This document shows, in pieces, positions 25,940 to 36,517 of a DNA stretch of 48,440 nucleotides. The stretch is from the NCBI GenBank assembly GCA_946480695.1, contig CAMLKG010000034.1, forward strand, positions 1 to 48,440, written 5' to 3'. The notes beneath the pieces were generated by a model. The model was given only the letters and a program-made list of their open reading frames with translations. It made no database searches and was not told the origin of the DNA. The DNA comes from an uncultured Cellvibrio sp. (GTDB lineage Bacteria > Pseudomonadota > Gammaproteobacteria > Pseudomonadales > Cellvibrionaceae). Positions within the stretch are counted from its first letter, which is position 1; each line of letters starts with the position of its first letter. Made by a program: the position numbers and the translations under genes.

Positions 25940-27255
25940 GTGTGCGGACCGCTGCAACAGAAGTGCTGGCGCAAATCCTGCAAAACCAGGGCTCCCTTTC
26001 CAGCCTTTTGCCACCCATGGCCGCCAGGGTTGCCGAACAGGATCGCGCCTTATTGCAGGAACTCTGTTTTGGTACCTGCCGCTATCACCCCCAATTGCAC
26101 GCTTTTACCGAGCGATTACTGGAAAAACCCTTGCGCGCCAAAGACAACGATGTGCAAGCATTAATCCTGCTTGGGCTTTACCAGCTTCTCCACACAAGAA
26201 TCCCGGACCATGCGGCAATTGGCGAGACGGTAGAGATAACCCGTCATATCAATAAGCCCTGGGCAACCAGGCTGGTCAATGGGGTATTGAGGCAGTTCCA
26301 GCGCGATGCGAGCAAGTTGTCCGCCGATTTGCAGCAAATCACCCCATATGAAACGAATCACCCGGCGTGGCTTGAAGGCATGCTGCGCAAAAGCTGGCCC
26401 ACCCGGATCGATGGGTTGATTTGCGCCAACAACCAACATCCACCGTTTACCCTGCGATTGAATACCCGCTTGCAGGAACGCAACCTTTACCTGCGGGAAT
26501 TAAACGAGGCGGGTATCCCGGCCAAACCGACCAGGTTTAGCCCTTACGGGATTACCCTTGAACAGGCCTGCGACCCGCGCACCCTCCCCGGCTTCAGCGA
26601 GGGCTGGCTTAGCGTTCAGGATGAAGCCGCACAATTAAGCGCCGACCTGCTGCAATTAGCGCCCAACTTGCGGGTGTTGGATGCCTGCGCCGCACCTGGC
26701 GGCAAAACCGGCCATTTGCTCGAACGGGAACCCGGTTTGCGGGTTGTTGCAGTGGACCTGGAGGAGCGTCGCTTGCAGCGGGTGAGGGAAAACCTGGCGC
26801 GCCTGAAGGTGACCGCTGAGATACGCTGCGGCGATGGCACCCGGCCGGGCGATTGGTGGGATGGCCAAGCCTTTGATCGCATCCTGCTGGATGCCCCTTG
26901 CTCGGCAACCGGCATTATTCGTCGCCATCCCGACATTAAAGTGCTCCGCAAGCCGGAAGATATAGCCAAACTGGCAGAACTCCAGGGACGGCTACTGGAC
27001 AGCCTCTGGCCTCTGTTAAAACCGGATGGCCTGCTATTGTATGCGACCTGCTCCGTTATGCCGCGTGAGAATACCAAGGTGGTAGAAGCCTTCCTTGAAC
27101 GCCAACCCGGTGCGCAATGCAGGCTAATCAACGGTGAGTGGGGGATAGACCAACCCTGCGGGCGGCAGTTGCTGCCGCAATTGGATGGCCATGATGGCTT
27201 TTACTATGCTGTACTGCGCAAATCAGGGCTAGATCAGGCAAATTGGCGGCAATGA
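25933..27255 (+). CDS. rsmB: 16S rRNA m5C967 methyltransferase RsmB (Sun/Fmu)
   Basis: 440 residues from ATG at 25933, which overlaps the end of fmt; the frame is open upstream to 25807 only as overlap. N-terminal NusB-like domain ([34 protein letters not shown]) binds rRNA. The C-terminal Rossmann methyltransferase has [31 protein letters not shown] and [15 protein letters not shown] with the two cysteines of m5C enzymes. The fmt-rsmB-trkA order is standard in gammaproteobacteria. Confidence 0.96.
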   Translation: MLGVRTAATEVLAQILQNQGSLSSLLPPMAARVAEQDRALLQELCFGTCRYHPQLHAFTERLLEKPLRAKDNDVQALILLGLYQLLHTRIPDHAAIGETVEITRHINKPWATRLVNGVLRQFQRDASKLSADLQQITPYETNHPAWLEGMLRKSWPTRIDGLICANNQHPPFTLRLNTRLQERNLYLRELNEAGIPAKPTRFSPYGITLEQACDPRTLPGFSEGWLSVQDEAAQLSADLLQLAPNLRVLDACAAPGGKTGHLLEREPGLRVVAVDLEERRLQRVRENLARLKVTAEIRCGDGTRPGDWWDGQAFDRILLDAPCSATGIIRRHPDIKVLRKPEDIAKLAELQGRLLDSLWPLLKPDGLLLYATCSVMPRENTKVVEAFLERQPGAQCRLINGEWGIDQPCGRQLLPQLDGHDGFYYAVLRKSGLDQANWRQ

Positions 27256-27287
27256 CCGGTTTAATCCATTTTTGAAGAAAGCACCCT

Positions 27288-28673
27288 ATGAAAATAGTAA
27301 TCCTCGGGGCCGGGCAGGTTGGCGGGAGCCTTGCAGAACATTTGGCCAGTGAATCCAATGACATCACGGTCGTGGATACCGACGAAGCGCGATTGCGCGA
27401 GTTGCGCGACCGCCTTGACCTCAGCGTGGTTACCGGCGAAGGCTCCCATCCGGACGTACTGGCGCAGGCGGGCCTGGAAAATGCCGATATGCTGGTTGCG
27501 GTCACCAGCGACGATGAAATCAATATGATCGCCTGTACCGTGGCGGAAAACCTGTTCCACACGCCGACCAAAATCGCCCGGGTACGCGCCACCTCCTACC
27601 TGACCCACGCCAAGCTTTTTGAATCCGGCGCTATTCCGATTGATGTCCTTATCAGCCCCGAACAGTTGGTGTCGGAATACACGTTCCGCCTGATTGAACA
27701 ACCCGGGGCATTGCAAGTGCTGGATTTCGCCGATGGCAAAGTACAGCTGGTAGCCGTCAAGGCCTACCACGGCGGGCCTCTGGTAGGCCAGGAGTTGCGC
27801 TTCCTGCGCGAACATATGCCGGCGGTAGAGACGCGGGTTGCGGCGATTTACCGGCGCAATCGCGCCATTATGCCGACCGGAACCACGGTAATCGAAGCCG
27901 ATGATGAAGTCTTTTTCATCGCCGCCAAGGCCGACATCCGCGCAGTCATGAGTGAATTGCGTCGGCTGGAAGTGGCTTATAAGCGCATAACTATCGCCGG
28001 CGGCGGGAATATCGGTTTGCGCCTGGCCAGGATGCTGGAAGGCAAGTACAACGTGCGGGTAATCGAATATAACAAGCAACGCGCGATACGCCTGTCGGAA
28101 CAATTGGAGCGCGCAATCGTAATCCAGGGCAGCGCGTCGGATAAGGATTTGTTGATGGAGGAAAGTATCGAAGATACCGATGTATTCCTCGCCCTTACCA
28201 ACGACGACGAGGCCAACATAATGTCCTCAATGCTCGCCAAACGCCTGGGCGCGCGCAAAGTGATGACCCTGATTAACAATCCCGCCTATGTGGATGTGGT
28301 CCAGGGCGGGGATATAGATATCGCCATTTCGCCCCAGACAACAACCATCGGCAGCCTGCTCACCCACGTGCGGCGCGGCGATATAGTGAACGTGCACTCC
28401 CTGCGCCGGGGCGCGGCCGAGGCGATTGAGATCATCGCCCACGGGGATGCCAAATCTTCCAAGGTGGTCGGCAAGGCGCTGGAAGACATAGATTTGCCGG
28501 AAGGCGCGAATATCGGCGCAATTGTGCGGCAGGGCCCCGATGGCGATGAAGTGGTAATCGCCCACGATGACGTGGTAGTCCAGTCGGGGGACCACATCAT
28601 TATCTTCCTGCTCCAGAAAAAACATATCCGCGATGTGGAAAAGCTGTTCCAGGTCGGTTTCAGCTTTTTCTAG
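27288..28673 (+). CDS. trkA: Trk potassium uptake regulator TrkA
   Basis: 461 residues with two RCK units. The first Rossmann NAD site is [16 protein letters not shown] with VVDTDEARL; the second is [17 protein letters not shown] with VIEYNKQRA. Each is followed by a TrkA-C domain. It binds the cytoplasmic face of TrkH/TrkG channels and gates K+ uptake by NAD(H)/ATP. The channel gene itself is not in the window. It is 32 bases after rsmB. Confidence 0.96.
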   Translation: MKIVILGAGQVGGSLAEHLASESNDITVVDTDEARLRELRDRLDLSVVTGEGSHPDVLAQAGLENADMLVAVTSDDEINMIACTVAENLFHTPTKIARVRATSYLTHAKLFESGAIPIDVLISPEQLVSEYTFRLIEQPGALQVLDFADGKVQLVAVKAYHGGPLVGQELRFLREHMPAVETRVAAIYRRNRAIMPTGTTVIEADDEVFFIAAKADIRAVMSELRRLEVAYKRITIAGGGNIGLRLARMLEGKYNVRVIEYNKQRAIRLSEQLERAIVIQGSASDKDLLMEESIEDTDVFLALTNDDEANIMSSMLAKRLGARKVMTLINNPAYVDVVQGGDIDIAISPQTTTIGSLLTHVRRGDIVNVHSLRRGAAEAIEIIAHGDAKSSKVVGKALEDIDLPEGANIGAIVRQGPDGDEVVIAHDDVVVQSGDHIIIFLLQKKHIRDVEKLFQVGFSFF

Positions 28674-28802
28674 CCTGGCCCCTGCGCGAGGTTTGTAGCA
28701 GATAGCGAAGCCTGGACCCGCGTCCACCGAAGCTGTGTAAAGACCATTCAATCGCTTATGATGCGGTTCCCTTCGACTGACCGAACCGCACAGGAGCATT
28801 CC

Positions 28803-30224
28803 ATGGCAAATATTAAAACCCAACTTGTTGTCCTCGGCAGTGGCCCCGGGGGTTATTCCGCCGCCTTCCGCGCCGCGGACCTCGGCCTGGATGTCACCCT
28901 CGTGGAACGTTACTCCAGCCTGGGCGGTGTCTGTTTGAACGTGGGTTGTATTCCCTCCAAAGCGTTGCTGCACGTGGCGGACGTAATCAATGAAACCAAA
29001 CATGCCGGTAATCTGGGCCTAAACATTGGCCCGGTGACCCACGACCTTGATAAGGTCCGCGCCTACAAGGATTCGGTCGTCAGCAAACTGGTGTCCGGCG
29101 TCGGTGCCATGGCGAAAGGCCGCAAAGTCCGTGTTGTGGAGGGCTATGGCAGCTTTGTAAGCGGTCACCAACTGCAAGTCGTCAACGGCGATGAAACTAC
29201 CGTGATCGACTTTGACCACGCTATTATCGCGGCCGGTTCACGCAGTGTGAAACTGCCATTTATCCCGGAAGATCCGCGTATCTTCGATTCCACCGGTGCC
29301 CTCGAACTGCGCTTCGTGCCGGCGCGCCTGCTGGTTATAGGCGGCGGCATTATCGGCCTGGAAATGGCTACGGTCTATGAAGCCCTGGGCAGCAAGGTGA
29401 CGGTGGTCGAGTTTGCCGACCAGTTAGTGCCGGCGGCCGATAAGGATTTGATTGCCATTTACAGTAAGTACAACAAAGATCGCTTCGAAGTCTTGCTCTC
29501 CACCAAGGTGGATGCAGTCACCGCCAAACCGGCCGCAATAGAAGTGGTATTCAGCGGTGCCCAGGCGCCGGCGAGCCCGCGTGAGTTTGATGCGGTGTTG
29601 GTCGCCGTCGGTCGCACACCTAACGGCAAGCTAATCAGCGCTGAAAAAGCGGGCGTACATGTCGATGAACGTGGATTTATCCCGGTTAACCAATACCTGC
29701 AAACCAATGTGCCGCACATCTACGCGATTGGCGATATCATCGGCCAACCCATGCTCGCCCATAAAGCCACGCACGAAGGCCATGCCGCCGCTGAAGGTGT
29801 TGCCGGCCATCCCCATAAGTTTGACCCCATGGCCATCCCGTCCATCGCTTACACCAGCCCCGAAATTGCCTGGGTTGGCCTGACCGAAAAAGAAGCAAAG
29901 CAGAAAGGCCTTAATGTCAAAACCGCCGTATTCCCCTGGAGTGCCAGCGGCCGCGCCATTGCCGCGGACCGCAGCGAAGGAAAAACCAAGTTGATTTACG
30001 ATGCAACAACGGATCGCCTGCTCGGTGCCGGATTGGTGGGTATCCATGCCGGCGAACTGCTGGGTGAATTGACCCTTGCATTGGAATTCGGCGCAAGCGT
30101 GGAAGATATAGCGCTCACCATCCACGCCCATCCAACGCTGCACGAGTCGGTAGGTTTAGCGGCGGAACTGGGCGCAGGGACCATTACCGATTTACCCAAT
30201 CCCAGGGCAACCTTTAAAAAATAA
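28803..30224 (+). CDS. lpdA: Dihydrolipoyl dehydrogenase
   Basis: 473 residues from ATG at 28803 (ACAGGAG Shine-Dalgarno); the frame is open to 28758. FAD site VVLGSGPGGYSAAFRA, redox disulfide GGVCLNVGCIPSKAL, NAD site LLVIGGGIIGLEMATVYEALG, second FAD motif IYAIGDIIGQPMLAHKA, and the C-terminal catalytic His-Glu in TIHAHPTLHESVG. It is the E3 subunit of pyruvate and 2-oxoglutarate dehydrogenase complexes. No E1/E2 genes are next to it, so it stands alone here, with a 129-base upstream gap likely holding its promoter. Confidence 0.96.
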   Translation: MANIKTQLVVLGSGPGGYSAAFRAADLGLDVTLVERYSSLGGVCLNVGCIPSKALLHVADVINETKHAGNLGLNIGPVTHDLDKVRAYKDSVVSKLVSGVGAMAKGRKVRVVEGYGSFVSGHQLQVVNGDETTVIDFDHAIIAAGSRSVKLPFIPEDPRIFDSTGALELRFVPARLLVIGGGIIGLEMATVYEALGSKVTVVEFADQLVPAADKDLIAIYSKYNKDRFEVLLSTKVDAVTAKPAAIEVVFSGAQAPASPREFDAVLVAVGRTPNGKLISAEKAGVHVDERGFIPVNQYLQTNVPHIYAIGDIIGQPMLAHKATHEGHAAAEGVAGHPHKFDPMAIPSIAYTSPEIAWVGLTEKEAKQKGLNVKTAVFPWSASGRAIAADRSEGKTKLIYDATTDRLLGAGLVGIHAGELLGELTLALEFGASVEDIALTIHAHPTLHESVGLAAELGAGTITDLPNPRATFKK

Positions 30225-30235
30225 ACGCCGCAAAA

Positions 30236-30274
30236 CAACAAAGCCGATCAGGACAAAACTGATCGGCTTTGTTG
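30236..30274. terminator. Strong 16-base-pair terminator between lpdA and the S9 peptidase gene
   Basis: Perfect stem CAACAAAGCCGATCAG (30236-30251) / complement at 30259-30274, loop GACAAAA. It stands between two convergent genes; the A-rich and T-rich ends of the stem let it serve both. Confidence 0.8.
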
Positions 30275-30290
30275 ATTCCTCCCCTGGCAA

Positions 30291-32303
30291 TCAATGTATC
30301 GCAAGGTTATTGTTCGTTTTGGTCGGCATACATTTATTTAAAAAGCTATCCATTGCCCTGAAGGTATCCATCCGGTTTTTCTCGTTCATGAGGTAATGGT
30401 CTTCGCTCGGCAACTCCACGAAGGTCACATCTTTGTTGGCTTTTTGTAATGCGTCGCGCATTTGGTAGCTGTGTTTGATTTCCACCTGGCGGTCGTCGGT
30501 ACCGTGTACCAATAGTACAGGGGCTTTAATCTTTTCCGCGAAATTTACCGGCGATATCGCACGCAGATTGGCATTATCATTACCGATTTGCTCATCGACA
30601 ACATTGTAACCGCGCCAGAAGGCACGGTTGTCCTTCACCAGATCAAACACATTTGCCACACCATTAACACTAATAGCGCAACGATAAAAGTCCGGTGTTT
30701 TTACCACCCCCATGAGGGCTGCGTAACCACCGTAACTTGCACCTACAATTCCAATCGCATTGGGATCAGCGATGCCATCGGCAATTAATTTCCGCGCTCC
30801 ATCCTCCACGTCATCCTGCATTTCCTTACCCCAGTTTTTTAAGCCTGCGTTACGAAGCTCTATACCCTGGCCGTCGGAACCGCGGAAGTTCATCCGCAAT
30901 ACCGCATAGCCTTTGTTGGTAAAAAATTGTGTCCAATAATCAAATGTTTCACTATCCCGGGCAATGGGCCCGCCGTGTGGGAATATGAGTGTCGGCAATT
31001 TTTTTTGCGCGCCTGTTTTCGGCAAGCTCAGTAATGCTTCGATCATTAAGCCATCGCGCGCTTTGTATTGGAGCTTGTGCGTGCTGCTCATTAATTCTGG
31101 CAGCAATTTTTTATAACTGTAGGCGATAGCATCCAGCTTGACCGGGTTGGATTGCCCCAGATAAAAAGTGCCCGAATCTGTGCTACTCGACGAAAACACC
31201 AGGAAGTGTCGCAAATCATTGGTCATGGAATAAATATAATTGCGGTGACCGGGAATTGCCTTATCAATTTTTGCTTGCAGGCTTTGCATTTGTTTATCAA
31301 AAAAATGGGTGCCGCCATCTACCATTGCAGAGACACCAATTACTTCTCCATTAACAGGCGAATAAACCAGGTGGCCTTTAATATCGTAGCGGGAATCTGC
31401 CAATACCAGTTCGCGCTTCAATTCGGGATCCTTCAGATTCACCTTGAAAATCGCTTGTCGTGATTGGTGATAGGCACGCAGGTAAAGTTCATTCGGGTCC
31501 TTACCGAAACCCAGCGGATCAACCTGATCTGGCGAAAATATTTTATAGGGCCAATAGGATTTCCATTTTTTGGTATCCAAATCGTACACCAGGGTCGAAA
31601 CTTCATCGTCCTTGGTAAAAGTACCGACCCTTACTCGATGTTGTTGATCCGTCATCCAACTGTTGATGTTAGCTTTACTTTGGTGATAGACGGTTGCCTT
31701 CCGCGTTTCCACATGGATTTTATAAACCACTGTGTCACGCATAAAGCCGTTATCGCTACCGGGAAACGCCATCAAGATATGTTCCGGGTCATCATATAAA
31801 GGATCCACTACCCAATCGCGAACCGATGGGGTGATCTTGTAACGCTTCAAAAATTTGCTCGTCACAGGTTGGGTAACCGAGTCGGTTTCCGTATTTATCA
31901 ACATTAACTCATGGTCGCGGGTTTTAAATCGCACTGACTGCATATTAATCCAGGCATCCCGCTCGGCTGGTGTAAAAACCGAAGCCATGAGTGTAGTGTC
32001 GTCCTTCCATCCAATCCATTTGAAAAAGAATTTGGAATTATCACTGAACAACACCATTTTGCTTTTTTTGGTGTGCAGGTCCATTACCTGCACCGCTATC
32101 CCGTGGGTATCCCCGACGCTGACACGCACGGTTGAGGCTAATTTTTTACCGGAGGGAGACAATACCAAGTTACTCACATCCGGCAATTGCGAGAAATCTT
32201 CTGTTTTCAGGCTCGTTGATGCAAAAGCACCGACAGAAATAAAAAGTGATGCGGAAAAAAAGAGGAATAAAAGAACGCGGAATAATGTTAGCGGAAGAGT
32301 CAT
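30291..32303 (-). CDS. Exported S9 family (prolyl oligopeptidase-type) peptidase
   Basis: 670 residues from ATG at 32303 with AAAGGA upstream (the in-frame TTG at 32309 is less likely). Signal peptide about 1-28 (VLLFLFFSASLFISVGAFA). A beta-propeller region spans about 30-390, and an alpha/beta hydrolase domain follows. Catalytic Ser in GIVGASYGGYAAL, Asp in VHGTDDRQVEI, and His in PSEDHYLMN. HGGPIARDSETFDYW and RGSDGQG motifs are typical of S9C/DPP-type enzymes. It is expected to cleave peptides in the periplasm; substrate unknown. Confidence 0.93.
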   Translation of the reverse strand: MTLPLTLFRVLLFLFFSASLFISVGAFASTSLKTEDFSQLPDVSNLVLSPSGKKLASTVRVSVGDTHGIAVQVMDLHTKKSKMVLFSDNSKFFFKWIGWKDDTTLMASVFTPAERDAWINMQSVRFKTRDHELMLINTETDSVTQPVTSKFLKRYKITPSVRDWVVDPLYDDPEHILMAFPGSDNGFMRDTVVYKIHVETRKATVYHQSKANINSWMTDQQHRVRVGTFTKDDEVSTLVYDLDTKKWKSYWPYKIFSPDQVDPLGFGKDPNELYLRAYHQSRQAIFKVNLKDPELKRELVLADSRYDIKGHLVYSPVNGEVIGVSAMVDGGTHFFDKQMQSLQAKIDKAIPGHRNYIYSMTNDLRHFLVFSSSSTDSGTFYLGQSNPVKLDAIAYSYKKLLPELMSSTHKLQYKARDGLMIEALLSLPKTGAQKKLPTLIFPHGGPIARDSETFDYWTQFFTNKGYAVLRMNFRGSDGQGIELRNAGLKNWGKEMQDDVEDGARKLIADGIADPNAIGIVGASYGGYAALMGVVKTPDFYRCAISVNGVANVFDLVKDNRAFWRGYNVVDEQIGNDNANLRAISPVNFAEKIKAPVLLVHGTDDRQVEIKHSYQMRDALQKANKDVTFVELPSEDHYLMNEKNRMDTFRAMDSFLNKCMPTKTNNNLAIH

Positions 32304-32434
32304 AGCCAATCCTTTTTACCCTGGCAATTAATGATGTTACCTGTTTATCAACCACGGATGCTTATCGCATCGTCTCTTGTGGCTAGCGCGATGATACACG
32401 GAGTTCCAACGCGCTCAAAATAACAATGTTCAAC

Positions 32435-32456
32435 AAGGCCCGGTAAACCGGGCCTT
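32435..32456 (-). terminator. Hairpin downstream of ridA
   Basis: AAGGCCCGG (32435-32443), loop TAAA, CCGGGCCTT (32448-32456): a perfect 9-base stem. On the minus strand it is followed only by a poor T run (GTTG), so efficiency is uncertain. Confidence 0.65.
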
Positions 32457-32477
32457 GGGTCAATGCATTGAAATATG

Positions 32478-32861
32478 TTAGATAACCATTACCCCATCCG
32501 CCTCGATCAGCGAATTGCGCGGTAATTGGTTGATACCGATGGCGGCGCGCGCCGGATAGGGCTGCTGGAAATATTGACCCATTACCTCGTTCACAATCGG
32601 AAAGTTAGCGAGGTCAGTCAGGTAGATGTTGAGCTTCACTACATCTTTCAGGCTGCCGCCCGCCGCTTCGCACACCGCTTGCAAGTTTTTGAATACCTGG
32701 TGCGCTTGCACTGCAAAATCACCTTCTACCAGCTGCACGGTTTTTGGGTCCAACGGGATTTGCCCCGACAGGTAAACCGTGTTGTTTACTTTCACTGCCT
32801 GGGAATAGGTACCTATAGCGGCGGGGGCGTTATCACTGTGAATAATGGCTTTATTGGTCAT
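32478..32861 (-). CDS. ridA: RidA family enamine/imine deaminase
   Basis: 127 residues, the size of the family (YjgF/YER057c/UK114). Conserved: [19 protein letters not shown], and the C-terminal [22 protein letters not shown] with the Arg that binds the carboxylate. RidA hydrolyses reactive 2-aminoacrylate-type enamines made by PLP enzymes. AAAAGG lies 7 bases before the ATG. It follows spoT on the same strand, an arrangement frequent in pseudomonads. Confidence 0.95.
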   Translation of the reverse strand: MTNKAIIHSDNAPAAIGTYSQAVKVNNTVYLSGQIPLDPKTVQLVEGDFAVQAHQVFKNLQAVCEAAGGSLKDVVKLNIYLTDLANFPIVNEVMGQYFQQPYPARAAIGINQLPRNSLIEADGVMVI

Positions 32862-32904
32862 GGGAAAACCTTTTAATCGATAGTCGAAGGGGAAGATGAA
32901 TGCG

Positions 32905-35019
32905 TTAATTCTTGGAACGATTTACCCGAATCACAAAACTCAGGTTGCGGATGCGACGCATAATGTTGGCGAGATGGATACGGTTATGGACGCCGATGCA
33001 CAGATGGATCACGCTGTTATGCGCATCGCGCTCATGGACGTTGATATGTTCGATACTGGCGCCCTGCTCGGTGATACGCGTTGCCAGGGTCGCAATAATG
33101 CCTCGGTCACTTTCCACCTCCACGCGTACGTCCACGAGGAATTCACCGCTCACATTCGCAGCCCAATTTACCTGGCTGATTTTGTCGGGGTAGTTGCGGA
33201 TTTCAGCAATATTGCGGCAGGTGTCCTGGTGGATTACCAAACCCTTGCCGGAACTGACGTGACCAATTATCGGGTCGCCCGGAATCGGGCGGCAACAGCG
33301 GGCAAAGCTGATCATCATGCCTTCGGCGGAGTCGATAGTGATCGCGGAACCCAATGCGCCGGGACGCGCCTTGGCTTCCGCGTCCGGTTGCAACAGTTTA
33401 ACCACCGAATAGACCACCTTATTGCCCAAGCCTATTTCTTCGTACAGCTTATCCATGGATTCCACCTGGGCACCTTGCAGGATCTTGTGTTGTTTTTCTT
33501 CGCTGAGATGCTCAAGGTCCACATGGATTTCCGCCAGCGCGCGGTTAAGCATGCGCTTGCCGAGTGTGACTGACTGGTGATGGCGCTGGTGTTTGAGGTA
33601 ATGGCGAATTGCAGAACGCGCTTTGGCGGAGACAACAAAGTTGAGCCAGTTGGGATTCGGTTGGGCGCCCTGGGCGGTAATAATCGCCACTTTCTGGCCG
33701 CTCAGTAATGGCTGGGACAGGGGTGCCATACGCTCGTTAATCCGACAGGCCACGCAGGTGTTACCTATATCGGTATGCACCGCGTAGGCAAAATCCACCG
33801 GCGTTGCGCCGGTAGGCAGCTCGACGATCTTGCCTTTGGGTGTAAAGACGTAAACCTCGTCCGGAAACAGGTCGATCTTGACGTTCTCGATAAACTCCAG
33901 TGAATTGCCCGCATTCTTTTGCATTTCCAGCAAACCCTGCACCCATTGGCGCGCCCGGCTGTGGCTGGCATTGATGGTGGCATCGCTGTTGGATTTGTAG
34001 AGGAAATGGGCCGCGATTCCGCTATTGGCCATTTCATCCATTTCCTTGGTGCGAATTTGCACTTCAATTGGCACACCATGCATTCCAACCAACACCGTGT
34101 GCAATGACTGGTAGCCGTTCGTTTTGGGAATGGCGATGTAATCCTTAAATTCGCCCGCAACGGGTTTGTAGAGATTGTGTACTATACCGAGCACGCGGTA
34201 ACAGGTATCCACAGTGTCTACGATGATACGGAAGGCGTAGACATCCATGATTTCCTTAAAGAATTTTTTCTTCTGGCGCATCTTCTCGTAGATGCTGAAT
34301 AGATGCTTTTCCCGCCCGATCACAATCGCGGTGATATTTTCCTTGAGCAGGCGTTTCTCAAATGAAGCCTGGATTTGTTCCACCAGCTCCTTGCGATTGC
34401 CGCGCGCAGTTTTTAACGCGGCCTGCAAACGCGTCGCACGCAGCGGATACATGCAGTAGAAGCTTCGATCTTCCAATTCCAGGCGCACATCATTCATGCC
34501 CAAACGGTGGGCGATCGGTGCATAGATTTCGAGGGTTTCCTTAGCGATGCGACGTTTTTTATCGGGCGGCATTGCTCCCAGGGTGCGCATGTTGTGCAAG
34601 CGGTCAGCCAGTTTTACCAGGATCACCCGCAGGTCGTTGGCCATGGCCAGGGCCATTTTCTGGAAGTTTTCCGCTTGCTTCTCGGCGTGGGATTCAAACT
34701 CGATCTGCGTCAGTTTGGAAACACCATCCACCAGGTTTGCCACCGAATCACCAAACTGGCCGGCGATAGCTTTCTTGCTGATACCGGTATCTTCAATCAC
34801 ATCATGCAACATGGCGGCCATCAGGCTTTGATGGTCCATGTGCATACCGGCGAGGATATCGGCTACCGCGAGGGGATGGGTAATATAGGCTTCACCGCTG
34901 CGACGCTTCTGGCCATCGTGGGCTTGTTCGGCATAAAAGTAGGCGCGCTTCACCAAATTGATTTGGGAAGGTTCGAGATAAGACGATAGCCGATGGCTAA
35001 GGGCATCGATGGTTTGCAC
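32905..35019 (-). CDS. spoT: Bifunctional (p)ppGpp synthase/hydrolase SpoT
   Basis: 704 residues with a GTG start at 35019 (AGAAAGG upstream). Domains in order: HD hydrolase (about 25-190, with LHDVIEDTG including His72-Asp73), synthetase (about 235-350, with [12 protein letters not shown]), TGS (about 385-450), a helical and zinc-finger region with [13 protein letters not shown], and ACT at the C terminus. Intact HD residues indicate that hydrolase is active, and the synthetase motifs look complete. It controls the stringent response. gmk-rpoZ-spoT order on the same strand matches other gammaproteobacteria. Confidence 0.96.
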   Translation of the reverse strand: MQTIDALSHRLSSYLEPSQINLVKRAYFYAEQAHDGQKRRSGEAYITHPLAVADILAGMHMDHQSLMAAMLHDVIEDTGISKKAIAGQFGDSVANLVDGVSKLTQIEFESHAEKQAENFQKMALAMANDLRVILVKLADRLHNMRTLGAMPPDKKRRIAKETLEIYAPIAHRLGMNDVRLELEDRSFYCMYPLRATRLQAALKTARGNRKELVEQIQASFEKRLLKENITAIVIGREKHLFSIYEKMRQKKKFFKEIMDVYAFRIIVDTVDTCYRVLGIVHNLYKPVAGEFKDYIAIPKTNGYQSLHTVLVGMHGVPIEVQIRTKEMDEMANSGIAAHFLYKSNSDATINASHSRARQWVQGLLEMQKNAGNSLEFIENVKIDLFPDEVYVFTPKGKIVELPTGATPVDFAYAVHTDIGNTCVACRINERMAPLSQPLLSGQKVAIITAQGAQPNPNWLNFVVSAKARSAIRHYLKHQRHHQSVTLGKRMLNRALAEIHVDLEHLSEEKQHKILQGAQVESMDKLYEEIGLGNKVVYSVVKLLQPDAEAKARPGALGSAITIDSAEGMMISFARCCRPIPGDPIIGHVSSGKGLVIHQDTCRNIAEIRNYPDKISQVNWAANVSGEFLVDVRVEVESDRGIIATLATRITEQGASIEHINVHERDAHNSVIHLCIGVHNRIHLANIMRRIRNLSFVIRVNRSKN

Positions 35020-35064
35020 GCCTTTCTCCAGATCTTACAGTGCCAGTTTCACTGGCTTCAGTTT

Positions 35065-35110
35065 CCAACATCAACCGCCACCCGCAACACTGAATGGTGA
35101 CGGTTGTTGG
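35065..35110 (-). other. Hairpin in the rpoZ-spoT gap
   Basis: CAACCG with CAC (35072-35081) pairs with GTG and CGGTTG (35097-35106); the outer bases CCAAC/GTTGG extend it. A second small stem, GCCAGT/ACTGGC, lies at 35042-35056. No T tract follows, so an RNA processing or attenuation role is possible rather than a simple terminator. Confidence 0.35.
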
Positions 35111-35114
35111 AAAT

Positions 35115-35366
35115 TTAAATCTCGTTGTCGTACACACGCTCTGGTTTGGGCTGGGGCAATGTGTCTTTTTCCAGGAGGATGCTCGCATCGATGAAGCCTT
35201 CTTCGATTTCGCGCAGGGCGATAACAGTCGGCTTGTCGTTTTCGGGAGCAACGAAGGGGTCTTTGCCGCCGATAGCCAGTTGGCGGGCGCGCTTGCTGCC
35301 AACCATCACCAGCTCGAAACGGTTATCTACATGGTCCAGACAATCTTCAACGGTAATACGTGCCAT
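35115..35366 (-). CDS. rpoZ: RNA polymerase omega subunit
   Basis: 83 residues from ATG at 35366 ([20 protein letters not shown], the canonical start). The open frame to 35423 is not needed. [15 protein letters not shown] is the conserved omega core. It helps assemble RNA polymerase and, with the beta-prime subunit, forms a ppGpp binding site, which fits its place next to spoT. Confidence 0.96.
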   Translation of the reverse strand: MARITVEDCLDHVDNRFELVMVGSKRARQLAIGGKDPFVAPENDKPTVIALREIEEGFIDASILLEKDTLPQPKPERVYDNEI

Positions 35367-35491
35367 AACTAAATGCTCTGCAAAAATAGGCGCTGTAAAC
35401 GCCTGGAATTCGGGACGCCTCAAGGCTAAAGCGCCAGGGGGTCGCTATTATGCGTTAGCGGCGGCGAATCTGCCAACCGCACTGGCTGAAA

Positions 35492-36163
<672 letters not shown>

Positions 36164-36282
36164 TTATGGCACAGCTTGGCGTGGTGCTCAGCCGAAAGTT
36201 TTATTGCTGTCGCTTTACGAGGATTCAAACCCCGCTAAATGTGGCATAGTTAGCCCTTGCCAGAATTCACTGCGACCCCGAT

Positions 36283-36507
36283 ATGCTACGCCAACTGCTT
36301 TCCATCACCCAGACAGCCGAGCGCTTGCGTGTGCGCCCCGACTATGTACGCGCATTGGTTGCTAAAAAGCGCCTGACCTTTATCCACGGCGAGCAACTTG
36401 ACGCGGCAGAAGTAGAGCAGCTTGCCAAGTTAATGGACAAACTGCGCAAAAACGGGATCGCAACCCTGGTGGAAATTACCGCGCAAGGCGATAAGCTTGA
36501 ACACTGA
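36283..36507 (+). CDS. Small HTH/excisionase-like hypothetical protein
   Basis: 74 residues, ATG at 36283 without a clear Shine-Dalgarno. LLSITQTAERLRVRPDYVRALVAKKRLTF reads like a MerR/excisionase-type helix-turn-helix that recognises DNA, with a following EVEQLAKLMDKLRKNG helix. No phage or integrase genes are nearby. It is alone on the plus strand between gmk and the TRAP-like gene, which ends 11 bases away in the opposite direction. It could be a small regulator; identity unknown. Confidence 0.6.
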   Translation: MLRQLLSITQTAERLRVRPDYVRALVAKKRLTFIHGEQLDAAEVEQLAKLMDKLRKNGIATLVEITAQGDKLEH

Positions 36508-36517
36508 TTTCGCGTAA

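Noticed and set aside
27261..28103. Minus-strand 280-codon frame over trkA
   Set aside because: Antisense to the conserved TrkA Rossmann domain; no family signature.
28227..29003. Minus-strand 258-codon frame over trkA/lpdA
   Set aside because: Crosses two real genes antisense with no recognisable motif.
32896..33573. Plus-strand 225-codon frame over spoT
   Set aside because: Antisense to the ACT and zinc-finger regions of SpoT.
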